Of a DNA stretch of 64,000 bases, positions 47,465 through 58,161 are shown in pieces. The stretch spans positions 23,633 to 87,632 of the forward strand of contig NZ_PPPX01000001.1 in the NCBI RefSeq assembly GCF_002902305.1, written 5' to 3'. The stretch's first letter is position 1; each line of letters begins with the position of its first letter. Both the position numbers and the translations under genes were made by a program. The notes below the pieces were generated by a model. That model was given only the letters and a program-made list of their open reading frames with translations. It was not told where the DNA came from and ran no database searches. Source of the DNA: Staphylococcus argensis (GTDB lineage: Bacteria; Bacillota; Bacilli; Staphylococcales; Staphylococcaceae).

Positions 47465-48541
47465 ATGTCAAATAAAATTGAATTTGTGAAACGTGAACAA
47501 CTTAAAGAAAAGCCAGATCCAAAGAACTTAGGTTTCGGACAGCACTTCACAGACTATATGCTAAGCTATGATTATGATAAAGATAAAGGTTGGCATGATC
47601 TGAAGATTGTACCTTACGGACCAATCGAGATTTCTCCGGCAGCTCAAGGTATACACTACGGTCAATCTGTATTTGAAGGATTAAAAGCTTATAAACATGG
47701 CGACGATATCGTATTATTCCGTCCAGATCAGAACTTCAAACGTATTAACAACTCTTTAGAACGTATTAACATGCCTAAGATTGACGAAGAAGAATTATTA
47801 GAAGGATTAAAACAACTTGTTGATGTTGAACGTGATTGGGTACCAGAAGGCGAAGGACAATCACTTTATATTCGTCCAGTTGTGTTTGCAACAGAAGGTA
47901 CTTTAGGTGTTCACGCATCTCATAACTATAAATTACTCATTATCTTATCACCATCTGGTTCATATTATGGTGGAGGCTCACTCAGCCCAACTAAGATTTA
48001 CGTAGAAGACGAATATGTACGTGCAGTACGAGGCGGAACAGGTTTCGCGAAGACTGCAGGTAACTATGCGGCAAGTTTACTCGCTCAAACACAAGCGAAC
48101 AAAGAAGGCTGGGACCAAGTCCTTTGGTTAGATGGTGTTGAACGTAAATATGTTGAAGAAGTAGGTAGTATGAACATCTTCTTCGTTATCAATGGTAAAC
48201 TCGTTACACCGAAATTAGACGGTAGTATCTTACCAGGTATCACACGTAAGTCTATCATCGAATTAGCTAAGAAATTAGGCTACGAAGTTGAAGAACGTCA
48301 CGTAGCGATTGACGAACTTATCGAACTTCACGACAAAGGCGAATTAGAAGAAGTCTTCGGTGCAGGTACAGCTGCTGTGATTTCACCAGTAGGTAAGTTA
48401 AAATACGAAGATCGTGAAATCACTATTAACAACTTTGAAACAGGCGAAACGACTCAAAAACTTTACGATCACTACGTAGGTATTCAAAGTGGTAAGATTG
48501 AAGATCCAAACGGTTGGAGAGTCGTTGTACCTAAATACTAA
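47465..48541 (+). CDS. ilvE: Branched-chain amino acid aminotransferase
   Basis: 358 residues, class IV PLP-dependent. [15 protein letters not shown] forms the N-terminal domain signature, and [15 protein letters not shown] contains the PLP lysine. [20 protein letters not shown] and [14 protein letters not shown] are typical of IlvE. It interconverts Leu, Ile and Val with their 2-oxoacids, precursors of branched fatty acids. The SD is AGGGGGAA, and it has its own promoter and terminator. Confidence 0.95.
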   Translation: MSNKIEFVKREQLKEKPDPKNLGFGQHFTDYMLSYDYDKDKGWHDLKIVPYGPIEISPAAQGIHYGQSVFEGLKAYKHGDDIVLFRPDQNFKRINNSLERINMPKIDEEELLEGLKQLVDVERDWVPEGEGQSLYIRPVVFATEGTLGVHASHNYKLLIILSPSGSYYGGGSLSPTKIYVEDEYVRAVRGGTGFAKTAGNYAASLLAQTQANKEGWDQVLWLDGVERKYVEEVGSMNIFFVINGKLVTPKLDGSILPGITRKSIIELAKKLGYEVEERHVAIDELIELHDKGELEEVFGAGTAAVISPVGKLKYEDREITINNFETGETTQKLYDHYVGIQSGKIEDPNGWRVVVPKY

Positions 48542-48587
48542 GTTCATTTAGGTCAAATTGTTAAAAATAAATTGATAGTTTAAAGGA

Positions 48588-48630
48588 TGCCCCTCACTCT
48601 TCAGTATTTGCTGGAGAGTGAGGGGTGTTT
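48588..48630 (+). terminator. Terminator after ilvE
   Basis: ATGCCCCTCACTCTTCAG / CTGGAGAGTGAGGGGTGT, strong stem with few Ts. Confidence 0.75.
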
Positions 48631-48747
48631 AAATACTTCATCCAGTACAAAGATTAAAGTTCTTTGGCTACCATTTTACAAGCCGCGATATTTGCACTAA
48701 GCTAAAGTTGATATAGTACAGACTACACTTCTAGGGAGAGAAAAAAG

Positions 48748-49329
48748 ATGACTAGAAATGTAATTGAATGGATTATCGCTATCGTGGTGGGCGTTGTTCT
48801 CGCAATCTTACTCAGCAAGTTTGTGGTGACGAAATATAATGTCCACGGTTCGTCGATGTATCCAACGTTTAAAGATGGAGATAAACTCATCATCAATCGG
48901 ATGTCGAAGAACTTGAATACGGTGAAACGCGGTGACGTGGTAATCTTCCACGCGACGCAACAACGCGATTATATTAAACGACTCATTGGGAAGCCTGGAG
49001 ATTCTGTCCGCTATAAGAAAGACCAACTTTACATCAATGGTCATAAAGTGAAAGAGCCTTACCTGAAGTCGAATAAAGAAGCGACAGCACAACGTTATCT
49101 GACGGAAGATACGGATGTGTCGAAGATGAAACATTCAGGCGGTAATAAACGAGTACCTAAAGGCAAGTATCTCGTGCTCGGTGACAACCGCGAAGTCAGT
49201 ATCGATAGTCGTCGAGAGCTCGGTCTAGTGAATAAAGATCGAATGGTCGGTAAGGTCATGATGCGCTGGGCACCATTGAGCGATATGCGCTTTAAGTTCT
49301 ATCCACATAGCTTTGATGAGGTCAATTAA
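48748..49329 (+). CDS. Signal peptidase I, additional paralogue
   Basis: 193 residues. One N-terminal anchor (WIIAIVVGVVLAILLSKFVV) precedes the catalytic Ser in GSSMYPTFKDGD (about residues 31-42). The Lys is in QRDYIKRLIGKPGD, followed by YLVLGDNREVSIDSRRELG. All type I signal peptidase boxes are intact, so it should be active. From memory the main SpsB/SpsA pair of staphylococci lies elsewhere, so this would be a further enzyme, possibly with specific substrates. Confidence 0.85.
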   Translation: MTRNVIEWIIAIVVGVVLAILLSKFVVTKYNVHGSSMYPTFKDGDKLIINRMSKNLNTVKRGDVVIFHATQQRDYIKRLIGKPGDSVRYKKDQLYINGHKVKEPYLKSNKEATAQRYLTEDTDVSKMKHSGGNKRVPKGKYLVLGDNREVSIDSRRELGLVNKDRMVGKVMMRWAPLSDMRFKFYPHSFDEVN

Positions 49330-49692
49330 TCATAATAACGCTTCGACGTTAATTCCCCACAAGAATGAGCAGAATTAAGCGTTAGTACGGCGTTAATTCA
49401 TTTTTAGAACGAAGAGTGAGTTAATCGCTTACTAGGGCGAGGTGCATCAGTGAATGTCGCGAGGACAGTTGCATGTTTTGACTAGGCTAATGAGTCGTTA
49501 GAACAAAACTCATCCAATTAAATAATGAAGAAACGAAGCTCTAAGATGTGTAAGTAGTGGATGGCAAAGACGACGCAACTCAGTTAACGCGTTATTCAGC
49601 ACATTTACATAATCTTAGAGCTTTTTTACTATTTAAATTAAATAATATTGATATAATAAGAGTAAGTAAGATTCAATTTGGAGTGCATAGTG
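49330..49692. other. 363-base intergenic stretch
   Basis: No ORF. It contains the long terminator at 49537. A TATAATAAG box at 49653 probably belongs to the promoter of the next HAD gene. Confidence 0.4.
49537..49627 (+). terminator. Long hairpin terminator
   Basis: AGCTCTAAGATGTGTAA / TTACATAATCTTAGAGCTTTTTT over an internal segment of about 50 bases. Confidence 0.7.
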
Positions 49693-50391
49693 ATGATTCA
49701 ATGGATATTGTTTGATAAAGATGGAACGCTCATCTATTTTGACCAAAGCTGGACGCGCATCGGTATTCAACTCGTTGATGATTTTATAGAACGTTATCGT
49801 GCGTCGATTGCAGATGTCGAGCAAGCTTACAAAGATTTAGGTGTCGTGGATCGAGACATCCTACCTGGGTCGGTCATGGCTTCAGGCTCATTAGAAGAGA
49901 TGATTGCTCATTTTAACCAAATCGCTAATCGCGACGTCTCAGATTGGGTGAAAGAACATAGCCAGACGCTGATTGATCAACGTGAGCCGGACAATGAGTG
50001 GGTTGACGGCGTTTACGAAATGCTTGAAACACTGCGACAACGTGGGTATAAGCTCGCAATTGTGACGAGCGACACACGTAAAGGTACGGAGCAATTCTTA
50101 GAAGCGACGGATTCCGAACATCTCTTTGACGTGATTATTTCTACAGAGGCGCATGCAGTAGAGAAACCGAATCCTGAAGTCTTGAAGCCGTTGTTTGAGC
50201 AGCATGAGGTTCAACCGGAAGAAATCATGATGGTCGGTGACACGCCAAACGATATTCAAACAGCAATTAACGCGCAATTAGGTTATAGTGTAGCTGTGTT
50301 GACAGGTGTAGGAGAGAAAGAGAGTTTCACCCAAGCAGATCGTATTGTAGATGATGCCACTGCAGTTCTTGATATATTAAATGACATATAA
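49693..50391 (+). CDS. HAD-superfamily phosphatase
   Basis: 232 residues from ATG 49693 (MIQWILFDKDGTLIYFDQSW), with SD TTGGAG. The motif DKDGT carries the nucleophile, TSDTRKG is motif II, EKPNPEVL is motif III and VGDTPNDI motif IV. It belongs to the phosphoglycolate-phosphatase-like group. From memory S. aureus has a HAD gene at the equivalent place after ilvE. It probably forms an operon with the next gene, 15 bases on. Confidence 0.85.
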   Translation: MIQWILFDKDGTLIYFDQSWTRIGIQLVDDFIERYRASIADVEQAYKDLGVVDRDILPGSVMASGSLEEMIAHFNQIANRDVSDWVKEHSQTLIDQREPDNEWVDGVYEMLETLRQRGYKLAIVTSDTRKGTEQFLEATDSEHLFDVIISTEAHAVEKPNPEVLKPLFEQHEVQPEEIMMVGDTPNDIQTAINAQLGYSVAVLTGVGEKESFTQADRIVDDATAVLDILNDI

Positions 50392-50406
50392 TTTGAGGTG
50401 ATGACG

Positions 50407-50808
50407 ATGATCATTGATGGCCTTTATGCTGAATATCACGGATTAACATTCAAAGTAGTGAAACCTATGGGCAACGAACTCTTGCTTGTTACTGAAGAAG
50501 ATTATGCTGAGGACTTAGGATTTACAGCAGATATATCAGATGCGTCTCCTCACACACTTTATTTTAAAACGGTAGCGAAGGATGACGTCGATCGTCTCTA
50601 CGACTTGACGCATGAAGCGAGATACGAAGGTTCAATCTTTGATTTGTTTCAAGACGACGAAGGCAACTATATCGGTACCGATAATCAAGATAAAGCGTTG
50701 TCCTTTGGCTTGGAGCCGGTCAAGGATTTGCCCGTTGATGGCTATTATAGTAAAAGGGTTACAGACGATGAAATTGAGAAGATCGTCTATCGCAAAGATG
50801 TACAGTAA
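50407..50808 (+). CDS. Conserved staphylococcal protein of unknown function
   Basis: 133 residues from ATG 50407 (MIIDGLYAEYHGLTFKVVKP), with SD GAGGTG six bases upstream. It is acidic and apparently soluble; no motif or membrane segment stands out. From memory it corresponds to a hypothetical gene following the HAD gene in S. aureus. Upstream ATG codons at 50398-50401 overlap the SD and are not preferred. Confidence 0.75.
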   Translation: MIIDGLYAEYHGLTFKVVKPMGNELLLVTEEDYAEDLGFTADISDASPHTLYFKTVAKDDVDRLYDLTHEARYEGSIFDLFQDDEGNYIGTDNQDKALSFGLEPVKDLPVDGYYSKRVTDDEIEKIVYRKDVQ

Positions 50809-50870
50809 GATGACGAAGCGGTGCGTAGGTGCTCATTGTGCCAACGTGATGTTGCATTAATAATGTGATG

Positions 50871-50917
50871 AAAAGGTTTGTTTCTTACATTAGATGTAAG
50901 GAGCAGGCCTTTTTTTA
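50871..50917 (+). terminator. Terminator after the HAD operon
   Basis: AAAAGGTTTGTTTCTTACAT / ATGTAAGGAGCAGGCCTTTTTTT. Confidence 0.88.
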
Positions 50918-51134
50918 ATGTTTTTGAGCGATAGAAAAGGTTTGCGAGACGCATTGGTATGAGACATTTTTGAAGGTAAATAGGGTAATAACAGTGAGAG
51001 TTTTTACATGGTAACGAAATAATCTAAATGTAGGGATGAGATAGTGCTTTTGAGTTATTGCTTAAGTATGCCAACTGGAGTATGAAACACTATTTTCTAA
51101 TAATAATAATGTATAGAATACTGTGAATTAAAGA

Positions 51135-51163
51135 TTGTATTGAGCTGTTTTATCTAGTATAAT
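51135..51163 (+). promoter_or_regulatory. Promoter of the isdG locus
   Basis: TTGTAT, 17 bases, TATAAT. The -10 box abuts a Fur box. Confidence 0.7.
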
Positions 51164-51180
51164 TGATAACGATTATCAAT
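51162..51180. promoter_or_regulatory. Fur box
   Basis: ATTGATAACGATTATCAAT: arms ATTGATAA and TTATCAAT are perfect reverse complements around CGA. It overlaps the -10 region and start site, and the SD follows directly. Iron-bound Fur should silence the two genes downstream. Confidence 0.85.
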
Positions 51181-51192
51181 GGAGGGTTTGTG

Positions 51193-51901
<709 letters not shown>

Positions 51902-51920
51902 GTTGAATATAAAGTGATTG

Positions 51921-51961
51921 AAAAGGCTTGTTTCCTAATATTTGAGGAGACGAGCTTTTTT
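51921..51961 (+). terminator. Terminator after isdG
   Basis: AAAAGGCTTGTTTCCT / AGGAGACGAGCTTTTTT. Confidence 0.88.
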
Positions 51962-51999
51962 AGTACTCAGGGATTATAGTAACAAACTATTACAAATAG

Positions 52000-52037
52000 A
52001 AAGGCGCTAAGCTAGACGAGTTGTCTAGCTTAGCGTC
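52000..52037 (-). terminator. Terminator of the LPXTG protein gene
   Basis: AAAGGCGCTAAGCTAGAC / GTCTAGCTTAGCGTC perfect stem with a 5-base loop. Confidence 0.85.
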
Positions 52038-52099
52038 CTGATTAGCAGTGCGTAAGGTATATTCGATAGAATGTAGCGATTTATACCTTGGATTTGTTA

Positions 52100-53050
52100 T
52101 TATTTTTCAACGTTTTTTCTTCTGAATAATAAACCTAATCCAGCTACTAGCATAGCTGTTGAAGTAGCAAGTGGTACAGTCATGTCAGAACCACCAGTTT
52201 CAGGTAATTGACCTGTTTTGCTATCTTCTTTAGATTGGTTACCTTGTTTTGAACCTTCAGTAGTACCTTGTTCAGAATGTGTTTGACCTTCAACAGTATT
52301 ACCTTGAGCGTCCATAGTATCATCGTTAGTCATGGCATTTACTGTGCTGTCTTGAACTACATTACCTTGTGTATCAGTAACAGTAGTGTTGCCTTGAGCA
52401 TCAGTTACAATAGTGTTACCCTGAGCATCAGTTTCAACTGTTTTACCTTGATTGTTTGTAGTTGCATTACTTGAACCGTTAGGTACTTCAGTTGTATTAT
52501 CACTAGCTTGTGCATCACCTAAAGGACTTTGACTTTGATCGCCAGGAGTAGGAGTTATTTCATGACTTCCGTCATACTCTAAAGGACTAGTGCCTTGTTT
52601 GCCAGGAGTAGGAGTCATTTCATGACTTCCATCATACTCTAAAGGACTAGTGCCTTGCTTGCCAGGAGTAGGAGTCATTTCATGATTTCCATCATACTCT
52701 AAAGGACTAGTACCTTGGCTACCAGGAGTAGGGTCCATTTCGTTCTTACCATCATAAGTGTTAGTGATTGTGTTTGGATCTTGATTGTCGATTTCTGCGC
52801 TATGCTCACTTGTTGGTGCATATGGATCCACACCATCTGATGCAGTATTACCGTTGTTTGCAGGTGTAGTTGCGGCTGGAATAGTACTTTCTTCTGGATT
52901 ATCTAGGTTGAGTTCAATCTCATCTTCTGCTGCATTCGCAGAGTGGCTAATGCCCAAGAATAGGAGAGATGTTAAAAGGGCTGAGCCCACACCTACTGAG
53001 AACTTTCTGATTCCAAATCTATCTTTTTTAGTAAATTGATTATTGTTCAT
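52100..53050 (-). CDS. LPXTG cell-wall-anchored repeat protein
   Basis: 316 residues. A YSIRK-type signal peptide (FGIRKFSVGVGSALLTSLLF; cut after ANA near 41) precedes an acidic Asn/Thr/Pro-rich stretch. Next come four to five 20-residue repeats of the form YDGxHEMTPTPGKQGTSPLE (about 100-175), encoded by 60-bp direct repeats. A short run of 8-residue units TDAQGNTxV follows, and then LPETG with a hydrophobic helix and RRKNVEK. Sortase A should anchor it. There is no adhesin A domain or SD dipeptide repeat. The repeats resemble the spacer or fibronectin-binding style of staphylococcal surface proteins. Confidence 0.88.
   Translation of the reverse strand: MNNNQFTKKDRFGIRKFSVGVGSALLTSLLFLGISHSANAAEDEIELNLDNPEESTIPAATTPANNGNTASDGVDPYAPTSEHSAEIDNQDPNTITNTYDGKNEMDPTPGSQGTSPLEYDGNHEMTPTPGKQGTSPLEYDGSHEMTPTPGKQGTSPLEYDGSHEITPTPGDQSQSPLGDAQASDNTTEVPNGSSNATTNNQGKTVETDAQGNTIVTDAQGNTTVTDTQGNVVQDSTVNAMTNDDTMDAQGNTVEGQTHSEQGTTEGSKQGNQSKEDSKTGQLPETGGSDMTVPLATSTAMLVAGLGLLFRRKNVEK
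52545..52740 (-). repeat. 60-bp tandem repeats in the LPXTG gene
   Basis: The unit, read on the plus strand, begins GGAGTAGGAGTCATTTCATG and ends GTGCCTTGTTTGCCA. Three units are nearly identical and a fourth is diverged. Copy number is likely to vary between strains. Confidence 0.85.
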
Positions 53051-53511
53051 TGTTTCATCCCCTTTATAAATAAGAAGTATTTAATTAACAATCCCAAAGA
53101 GTAAATAGCCTTAAGCTATTATCTATTTGCACTTTCAATTTTAGCACTATATATAATTATATTTATATACGTTATATACTTAGTTATTTACGTATATTTT
53201 CAAGTAGTGTTTAAAATACAAGTTGACTATACGAAAAATTATCGATTATTTACAATATCTCCATATATTTCCAATGCAGTAAAAAAACGCTCAAAATATT
53301 GACTTTATACTATGTTTGTGTCACGTTAATAAAAAATTCTTATTTGGTAATGACACATTATATCTGTACAAATAGTAAATTAATAGATAAAATTTTGTAA
53401 AGCTAGTTAAAAAATATAAGGTTCTCACACTAAGATAAAAAATAAGATAAACAACGGGGTACAATATTTCTGAAGGATTATTGTATTAAGGGAATATGTG
53501 GAGGGGATGAC
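53051..53511. other. 461-base AT-rich divergent promoter region
   Basis: No ORF. A TTGACTTTATACTATG segment at 53301 may be a promoter for the AraC-type regulator, and TGTGTCA occurs in inverted form (53330 and 53350). Long upstream regions are common for surface-protein and regulator genes. Confidence 0.4.
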
Positions 53512-55545
53512 GTGTTTCCGTCAATTTACTACTTACCGGAAGCAATGAAGCAACCTCAGCGTTGCTACGATGGCATGATGCTCATCTCAGCAGTTAAAGG
53601 GAGTTTGAATATTCAGGTTGAGGGAGAAACGCTGAATAATTTAGCTATCCATGTCGTCAATGAGGGAGAGTTATTTAAAGTTAATAGTAGTGGGATTATT
53701 ATATTTTATATACCGAGTCACTATTGGATTGTTAGAGAACAGTCGGTATTTAATGCTCATTACATTGTTGAGTCTCAGCAACAAGAAGGATTAATTGCAG
53801 ATTTAAATACATTATTCAACCGTTTACGTGACCAGGCGAAAGCGTTAGATATCGATGCATTGGTAGGCCAGATTATGAAACGTCTGACATTAACTGAAAC
53901 ACCTACATATCAACATTCGAATGATTTAATCACGCGTATTTTGAATTATGTGAGGGAGAATTTGCATCATAAGATTACGTTAGATGAATTGGGTCAACAA
54001 TTTTACGTATCACCGTCGTACGTTTCAAATCTATTTAAAAGACATTTGGCAATCAAGTTTAATGAGTATGTCAGTTTGTTACGTGTAGCTAAGACGATAG
54101 AAGATCTTGTCGTTGAACACTATAGCGTCGAACAAATCGCGAATCGTTGGGGATATTTGAGCGCGACGAAATACATTACGCATTTTAAGACCTATATGCA
54201 TACGACACCTAAAAAGTATACGATGAGGGAATCGACAGCGCACCGGTTAAAGATCCCACATGCTATAGAAGACTTGCGAATCATTAACAATTTGAAGTTT
54301 CAGAGAGCGAAACAGACGCATCAGCAAAGTATTGTGATAGACGATGATTGTATAGATGACGACCGTTTATCTTACTTTAACTTGATTAATATTGGTGGCT
54401 TTGATGATTTAGACGGCATATTGGACGAACAAATTTATACGTATAAGAACTATACGGCGCATCGTCTATCAGCTTTCGTCTACATTAGTCAAACGGCGCC
54501 CAACGCGCAACGTATGATACAAGGGATTAAGCGTTTGTTGAAGAGTAAAGTACCTTTCGCTCTGCACATTGAGAGCATAGAGGATTATCGTATCGTGGAG
54601 GAGACGATTAGAGACTTTAGAATTCTTGAACTTGAGACAACTTCAGGCGATAGTTTGAAGTCACTCAAGGTACTACTGTTGCTAGATTGGAAGTTAAAAT
54701 ATTTGGATTCCATCGAGCAATTTAATTCAGAAATATTCGGTATTCAAATATTGACTGCCATTGATTTAACTGATGTCTATCTTTTTGGCCATCAACAACA
54801 ATTGAAAGAACTTTCTTGCTTGAAGACAGATTACTACACGCTGGATTTAAAGCGTTTGAATAAGAAACAAATCATTACTGAAACGGAATCTTTAGCATTT
54901 TTAAACCACCTCAAACAATTCCTCAGTTCGATTGACCTTCCTAAAAGTATTATCTTTCTAAATCAAGAAGCGATTAAGCACGAGAAAGTGAACGCGATTG
55001 CAAATTATATACAAAAGGTCGTCGCATTAAGACAGTAACTTGCAGGTGTGAGCGTCTATTTCTCATATCGACAAGAGAATCAAAGCGATTTGGCTATATT
55101 TAACGATTATGAGACGAAGACGGCGTATACCTTTATGAGTTATATGCTCGCCAACTTTAGAGAAACAGCGAGTTATTATGGAGAGCATTATATCTTAACG
55201 AAGAAGAACTATGCTTATAATATTCTGTTGTATAATCCAACTCCAGTCTCTACATCTACTGCTAGCTATGATGAAACGTTATATGCTTTGCATATGAATG
55301 ATGCAGCGCAACAGCAGGGGTATATCGTGTCTACTGAGACGATTACGGATGTAGAGAAAGGTTGTTTAGACTCTATTATTTCGGAGAATATCTCGTCTGG
55401 TCAGCAACTTCCGACGCATTTGAAGTATAAACTGAACAAGTACAATAGACCGAAACTGACAGTGGACTATCACGACTTTCAACATGAACCTTATATGGTT
55501 AAAGCGAAAGCCAATGCAGTGACCTTAGTCACAATTTATTTGTAG
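53512..55545 (+). pseudogene. AraC-family regulator of the Rsp/Rbf type, split by an in-frame stop
   Basis: A 508-codon frame from GTG 53512 (SD GAGGGGATG) ends at TAA 55036. The same reading frame resumes with LAGVSVYFSYRQENQSD and stays open for 168 codons to 55545. Together they give about 677 positions, near the 700-residue size of S. aureus Rsp and Rbf. The N-terminal cupin-like part is followed by the two AraC helix-turn-helix motifs (about 140-235: LDELGQQFYVSPSYVSNLFK and VEQIANRWGYLSATKYITHF). A long C-terminal domain follows. Only one codon separates the two parts, so the gene may be inactivated, or the short form may still work. Confidence 0.75.
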
Positions 55546-55717
55546 TTGATTTGATTGAGAGGATGAGTGGTTGAGTGACTATATTGGAAACACCTCATTA
55601 TGATAATAGATAGGAGATAATTATCGAAAAATATTCACTTTTTTGGTTAGACTTATAGTATGATATAAAGTGTAGTATGAATACCAGACATCAAACATCA
55701 GAAAGAAGGTAACTTAC

Positions 55718-55957
55718 ATGAAGAGAATTACTTTATTAATATTAGGTTTAATTACATTGAGTTCAGCTTGGTCTACACTGAAGATGATTGTAGCGTTATT
55801 TATCACGAAACGTGCGATAACGGTAAGTTATTCACCTCTACCATTTTCACTGGATAACCCACATAAGTTGATTATCTTTGTGTCGATTATTATTTATATT
55901 ATTTTAACGTTAATTTTAGCTGCAGTTACAGCACATTATGCGAAAAGTAGACGTTAA
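55718..55957 (+). CDS. Small two-helix membrane protein
   Basis: 79 residues (MKRITLLILGLITLSSAWST). There are two hydrophobic segments (about 3-31 and 51-72), joined by a short loop TKRAITVSYSPLPFSLDNPH, and a basic end KSRR. The SD AGAAGG is good. No family recognised. Upstream is a GATAATTATC element (55614-55623) that could be half of a Fur-like site, but it is too incomplete to call. Confidence 0.55.
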   Translation: MKRITLLILGLITLSSAWSTLKMIVALFITKRAITVSYSPLPFSLDNPHKLIIFVSIIIYIILTLILAAVTAHYAKSRR

Positions 55958-55992
55958 GTATGTAGGAAAATAAGGTATTTTACCTGCATTAC

Positions 55993-56122
55993 GCAGCTCT
56001 AAGAATGGATTTTCATTGTGGTTTAGCTTTATCATGCGTCTCGAGTCCACATTGAAAATGGTTTACAATTCGTTTTTAATTCTGTTTATCTTTCGCTTCA
56101 TATACTGTTTTCAATTAATATC
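55993..56122 (+). repeat. Second dispersed repeat family, copy 3
   Basis: CAGCTCTAAGAATGGATTTT, CATTGTGG, ATGCGTCTCGAGTCCACATT, GAAAATGG, and TTCATATACTGTTTTCAATT. The order of blocks is the same as at 40997. ATTTTCATTGTGG / CCACATTGAAAAT forms the stem. A frame of 67 codons at 56016-56219 is produced by this repeat and is not a gene. Confidence 0.65.
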
Positions 56123-56140
56123 TTGTTATCTATTACAAAT

Positions 56141-56177
56141 AAGCCCATTTCTATTCAAGTGCGATAGGAATGGGCTT
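56141..56177 (-). terminator. Terminator of the deoxynucleoside kinase operon
   Basis: AAGCCCATTTCTAT / ATAGGAATGGGCTT. Confidence 0.8.
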
Positions 56178-56220
56178 GTTGATGTTATTTTTGACTTTTA
56201 CCTAAACCAAAAGGCATAGC

Positions 56221-56883
56221 TTAACGAGGATCAACTTGGCGATGGGTATCAATCACGTGTTTAATCTTCGCAATGACAGGATCTAACGACGAGGGATCTT
56301 CAAATAAATCATATTCGTTGATGTTCACGCGAACGACTGGGCATGCCTTAAAGTTATCAATCCACGCTTCATAACGGTCGTAAAGTTTCTTCCAATACTC
56401 AGGATCTGTATTGATCTCCATATCGCGGCCTCTACGACGAATACGTTCAATAACCTCTTCGTAATCGCACTCGAGGAAGATGAGCACGTCAGGTTGCGGG
56501 AAGTACGGTGTCATTACCATCGCGTCAAAGAGCTCGGAATAAGTGTTGTAGTCCGCTTGGCTCATCGTACCTTGTTCCTCATGCATCTTCGCGAAGATGT
56601 CAACGTCTTCGTAAATTGAGCGGTCTTGGACGAAACCGCCGCCATACTCAAACATGCGTTTCTGCTCTTTAAAACGTTCTGCTAAGAAGTAAATTTGCAA
56701 GTGAAAGCTCCAACGCTCAAAGTCCTTGTAGAAATCATCGAGATAGGGATTGTGCTCGACATTCTCGAAAGAAGTGCGGAAATTCAAACGGTCAGCTAAG
56801 CCTTGTGTGAGTGTAGATTTACCTACGCCCACCGTTCCCGCTATCGTAATTACTGCATCTTGAGGAATACCGTAGTCATTCAT
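56221..56883 (-). CDS. dck: Deoxyadenosine/deoxycytidine kinase
   Basis: 220 residues from ATG 56883 (MNDYGIPQDAVITIAGTVGV). P-loop GTVGVGKST (residues about 17-25), QDRSIYEDVDIF (DRS/ERS motif) and the lid RIRRRGRD. It salvages deoxynucleosides with ATP. Its ATG shares one base with the stop of the upstream kinase gene. The pair corresponds to dck-dgk of B. subtilis and the equivalent S. aureus genes near tadA. Confidence 0.9.
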   Translation of the reverse strand: MNDYGIPQDAVITIAGTVGVGKSTLTQGLADRLNFRTSFENVEHNPYLDDFYKDFERWSFHLQIYFLAERFKEQKRMFEYGGGFVQDRSIYEDVDIFAKMHEEQGTMSQADYNTYSELFDAMVMTPYFPQPDVLIFLECDYEEVIERIRRRGRDMEINTDPEYWKKLYDRYEAWIDNFKACPVVRVNINEYDLFEDPSSLDPVIAKIKHVIDTHRQVDPR

Positions 56884-57494
56884 CAATGTGTGCCTCCAAT
56901 CATCGGTTCAAGTAAGTTTAAAATGTGGGAATAATCTTCTTCATTATTCACGAAATCGAGATGTGTTGTATCAATATAAATGACGTTGACGCCATTTTGT
57001 TCTAGAGAAGTATAGAATCTGTGATAATCACGTTTCAACTGCGTGAGATAGTCATCTTCTATTTGTGTTTCGAAACTACGATTGCGATGTCTAATACGCG
57101 CTTTGAGTACCGAAAGATCTGCATCTAGAAAGATGACCGTATCTGGCATGATTAAGTCTTCAGTGAGGATGTCGTAGATTCTTGAGAATTTATCAAATTC
57201 TGTTGCTGTTAACGTATTATGCGCAAAGATTTTATTTTTATAAATGTGATAATCGCTCACAACGTTGTGCTCGCTCTTGGCGAGGTCTTGAAATTGTTTG
57301 TAGCGATTACAAAGAAAGAACATTTCAGTTTGAAAGCTCCACTTAGAAATATCGTCGTAGAAATCTGAGAGGAAAGGGTTGTCGTCAACGATTTCTTGTT
57401 CTTCTTGATAACCAAGGGTTTGGCTTAGTTGATGTGCTAAAGAGGACTTCCCTACACCGATGGGTCCTTCGATAGCTATAAAAGTCTTTTTCAT
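56883..57494 (-). CDS. dgk: Deoxyguanosine/deoxypurine kinase
   Basis: 203 residues. P-loop EGPIGVGKSS (about 8-17), VVSDYHIYKNKIF in the position of the DRS/ERS motif (here SDYH), and lid ARIRHRNRSFE. The SDYHI variation distinguishes it from the downstream kinase and matches the deoxyguanosine-kinase group. It is the first gene of the two-gene operon, with the start next to the divergent tadA promoter. SD: GAGCGATAAAGATG, weak. Confidence 0.85.
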   Translation of the reverse strand: MKKTFIAIEGPIGVGKSSLAHQLSQTLGYQEEQEIVDDNPFLSDFYDDISKWSFQTEMFFLCNRYKQFQDLAKSEHNVVSDYHIYKNKIFAHNTLTATEFDKFSRIYDILTEDLIMPDTVIFLDADLSVLKARIRHRNRSFETQIEDDYLTQLKRDYHRFYTSLEQNGVNVIYIDTTHLDFVNNEEDYSHILNLLEPMIGGTH

Positions 57495-57549
57495 CTTTAT
57501 CGCTCCAATGCTAAAATAGACAGTAGTTATTTTATCACATCAGAGGTGA

Positions 57550-58053
<504 letters not shown>

Positions 58054-58161
58054 CGACGTTTAAATGGTAGAATGAGAATATGCTGCTTAAATGTGACAAC
58101 TATTTAACATCATGATCATATAAACGGCGTAATCTTAAAGAGAGAGGAACGAAGAGATAGA

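Noticed and set aside
55600..55640. Fur-like element upstream of the 79-residue membrane protein
   Set aside because: Only GATAATTATC fits; the rest does not complete a 19-bp box.
56016..56219. 67-codon ORF
   Set aside because: Created by the third copy of the dispersed repeat and the adjacent terminator.
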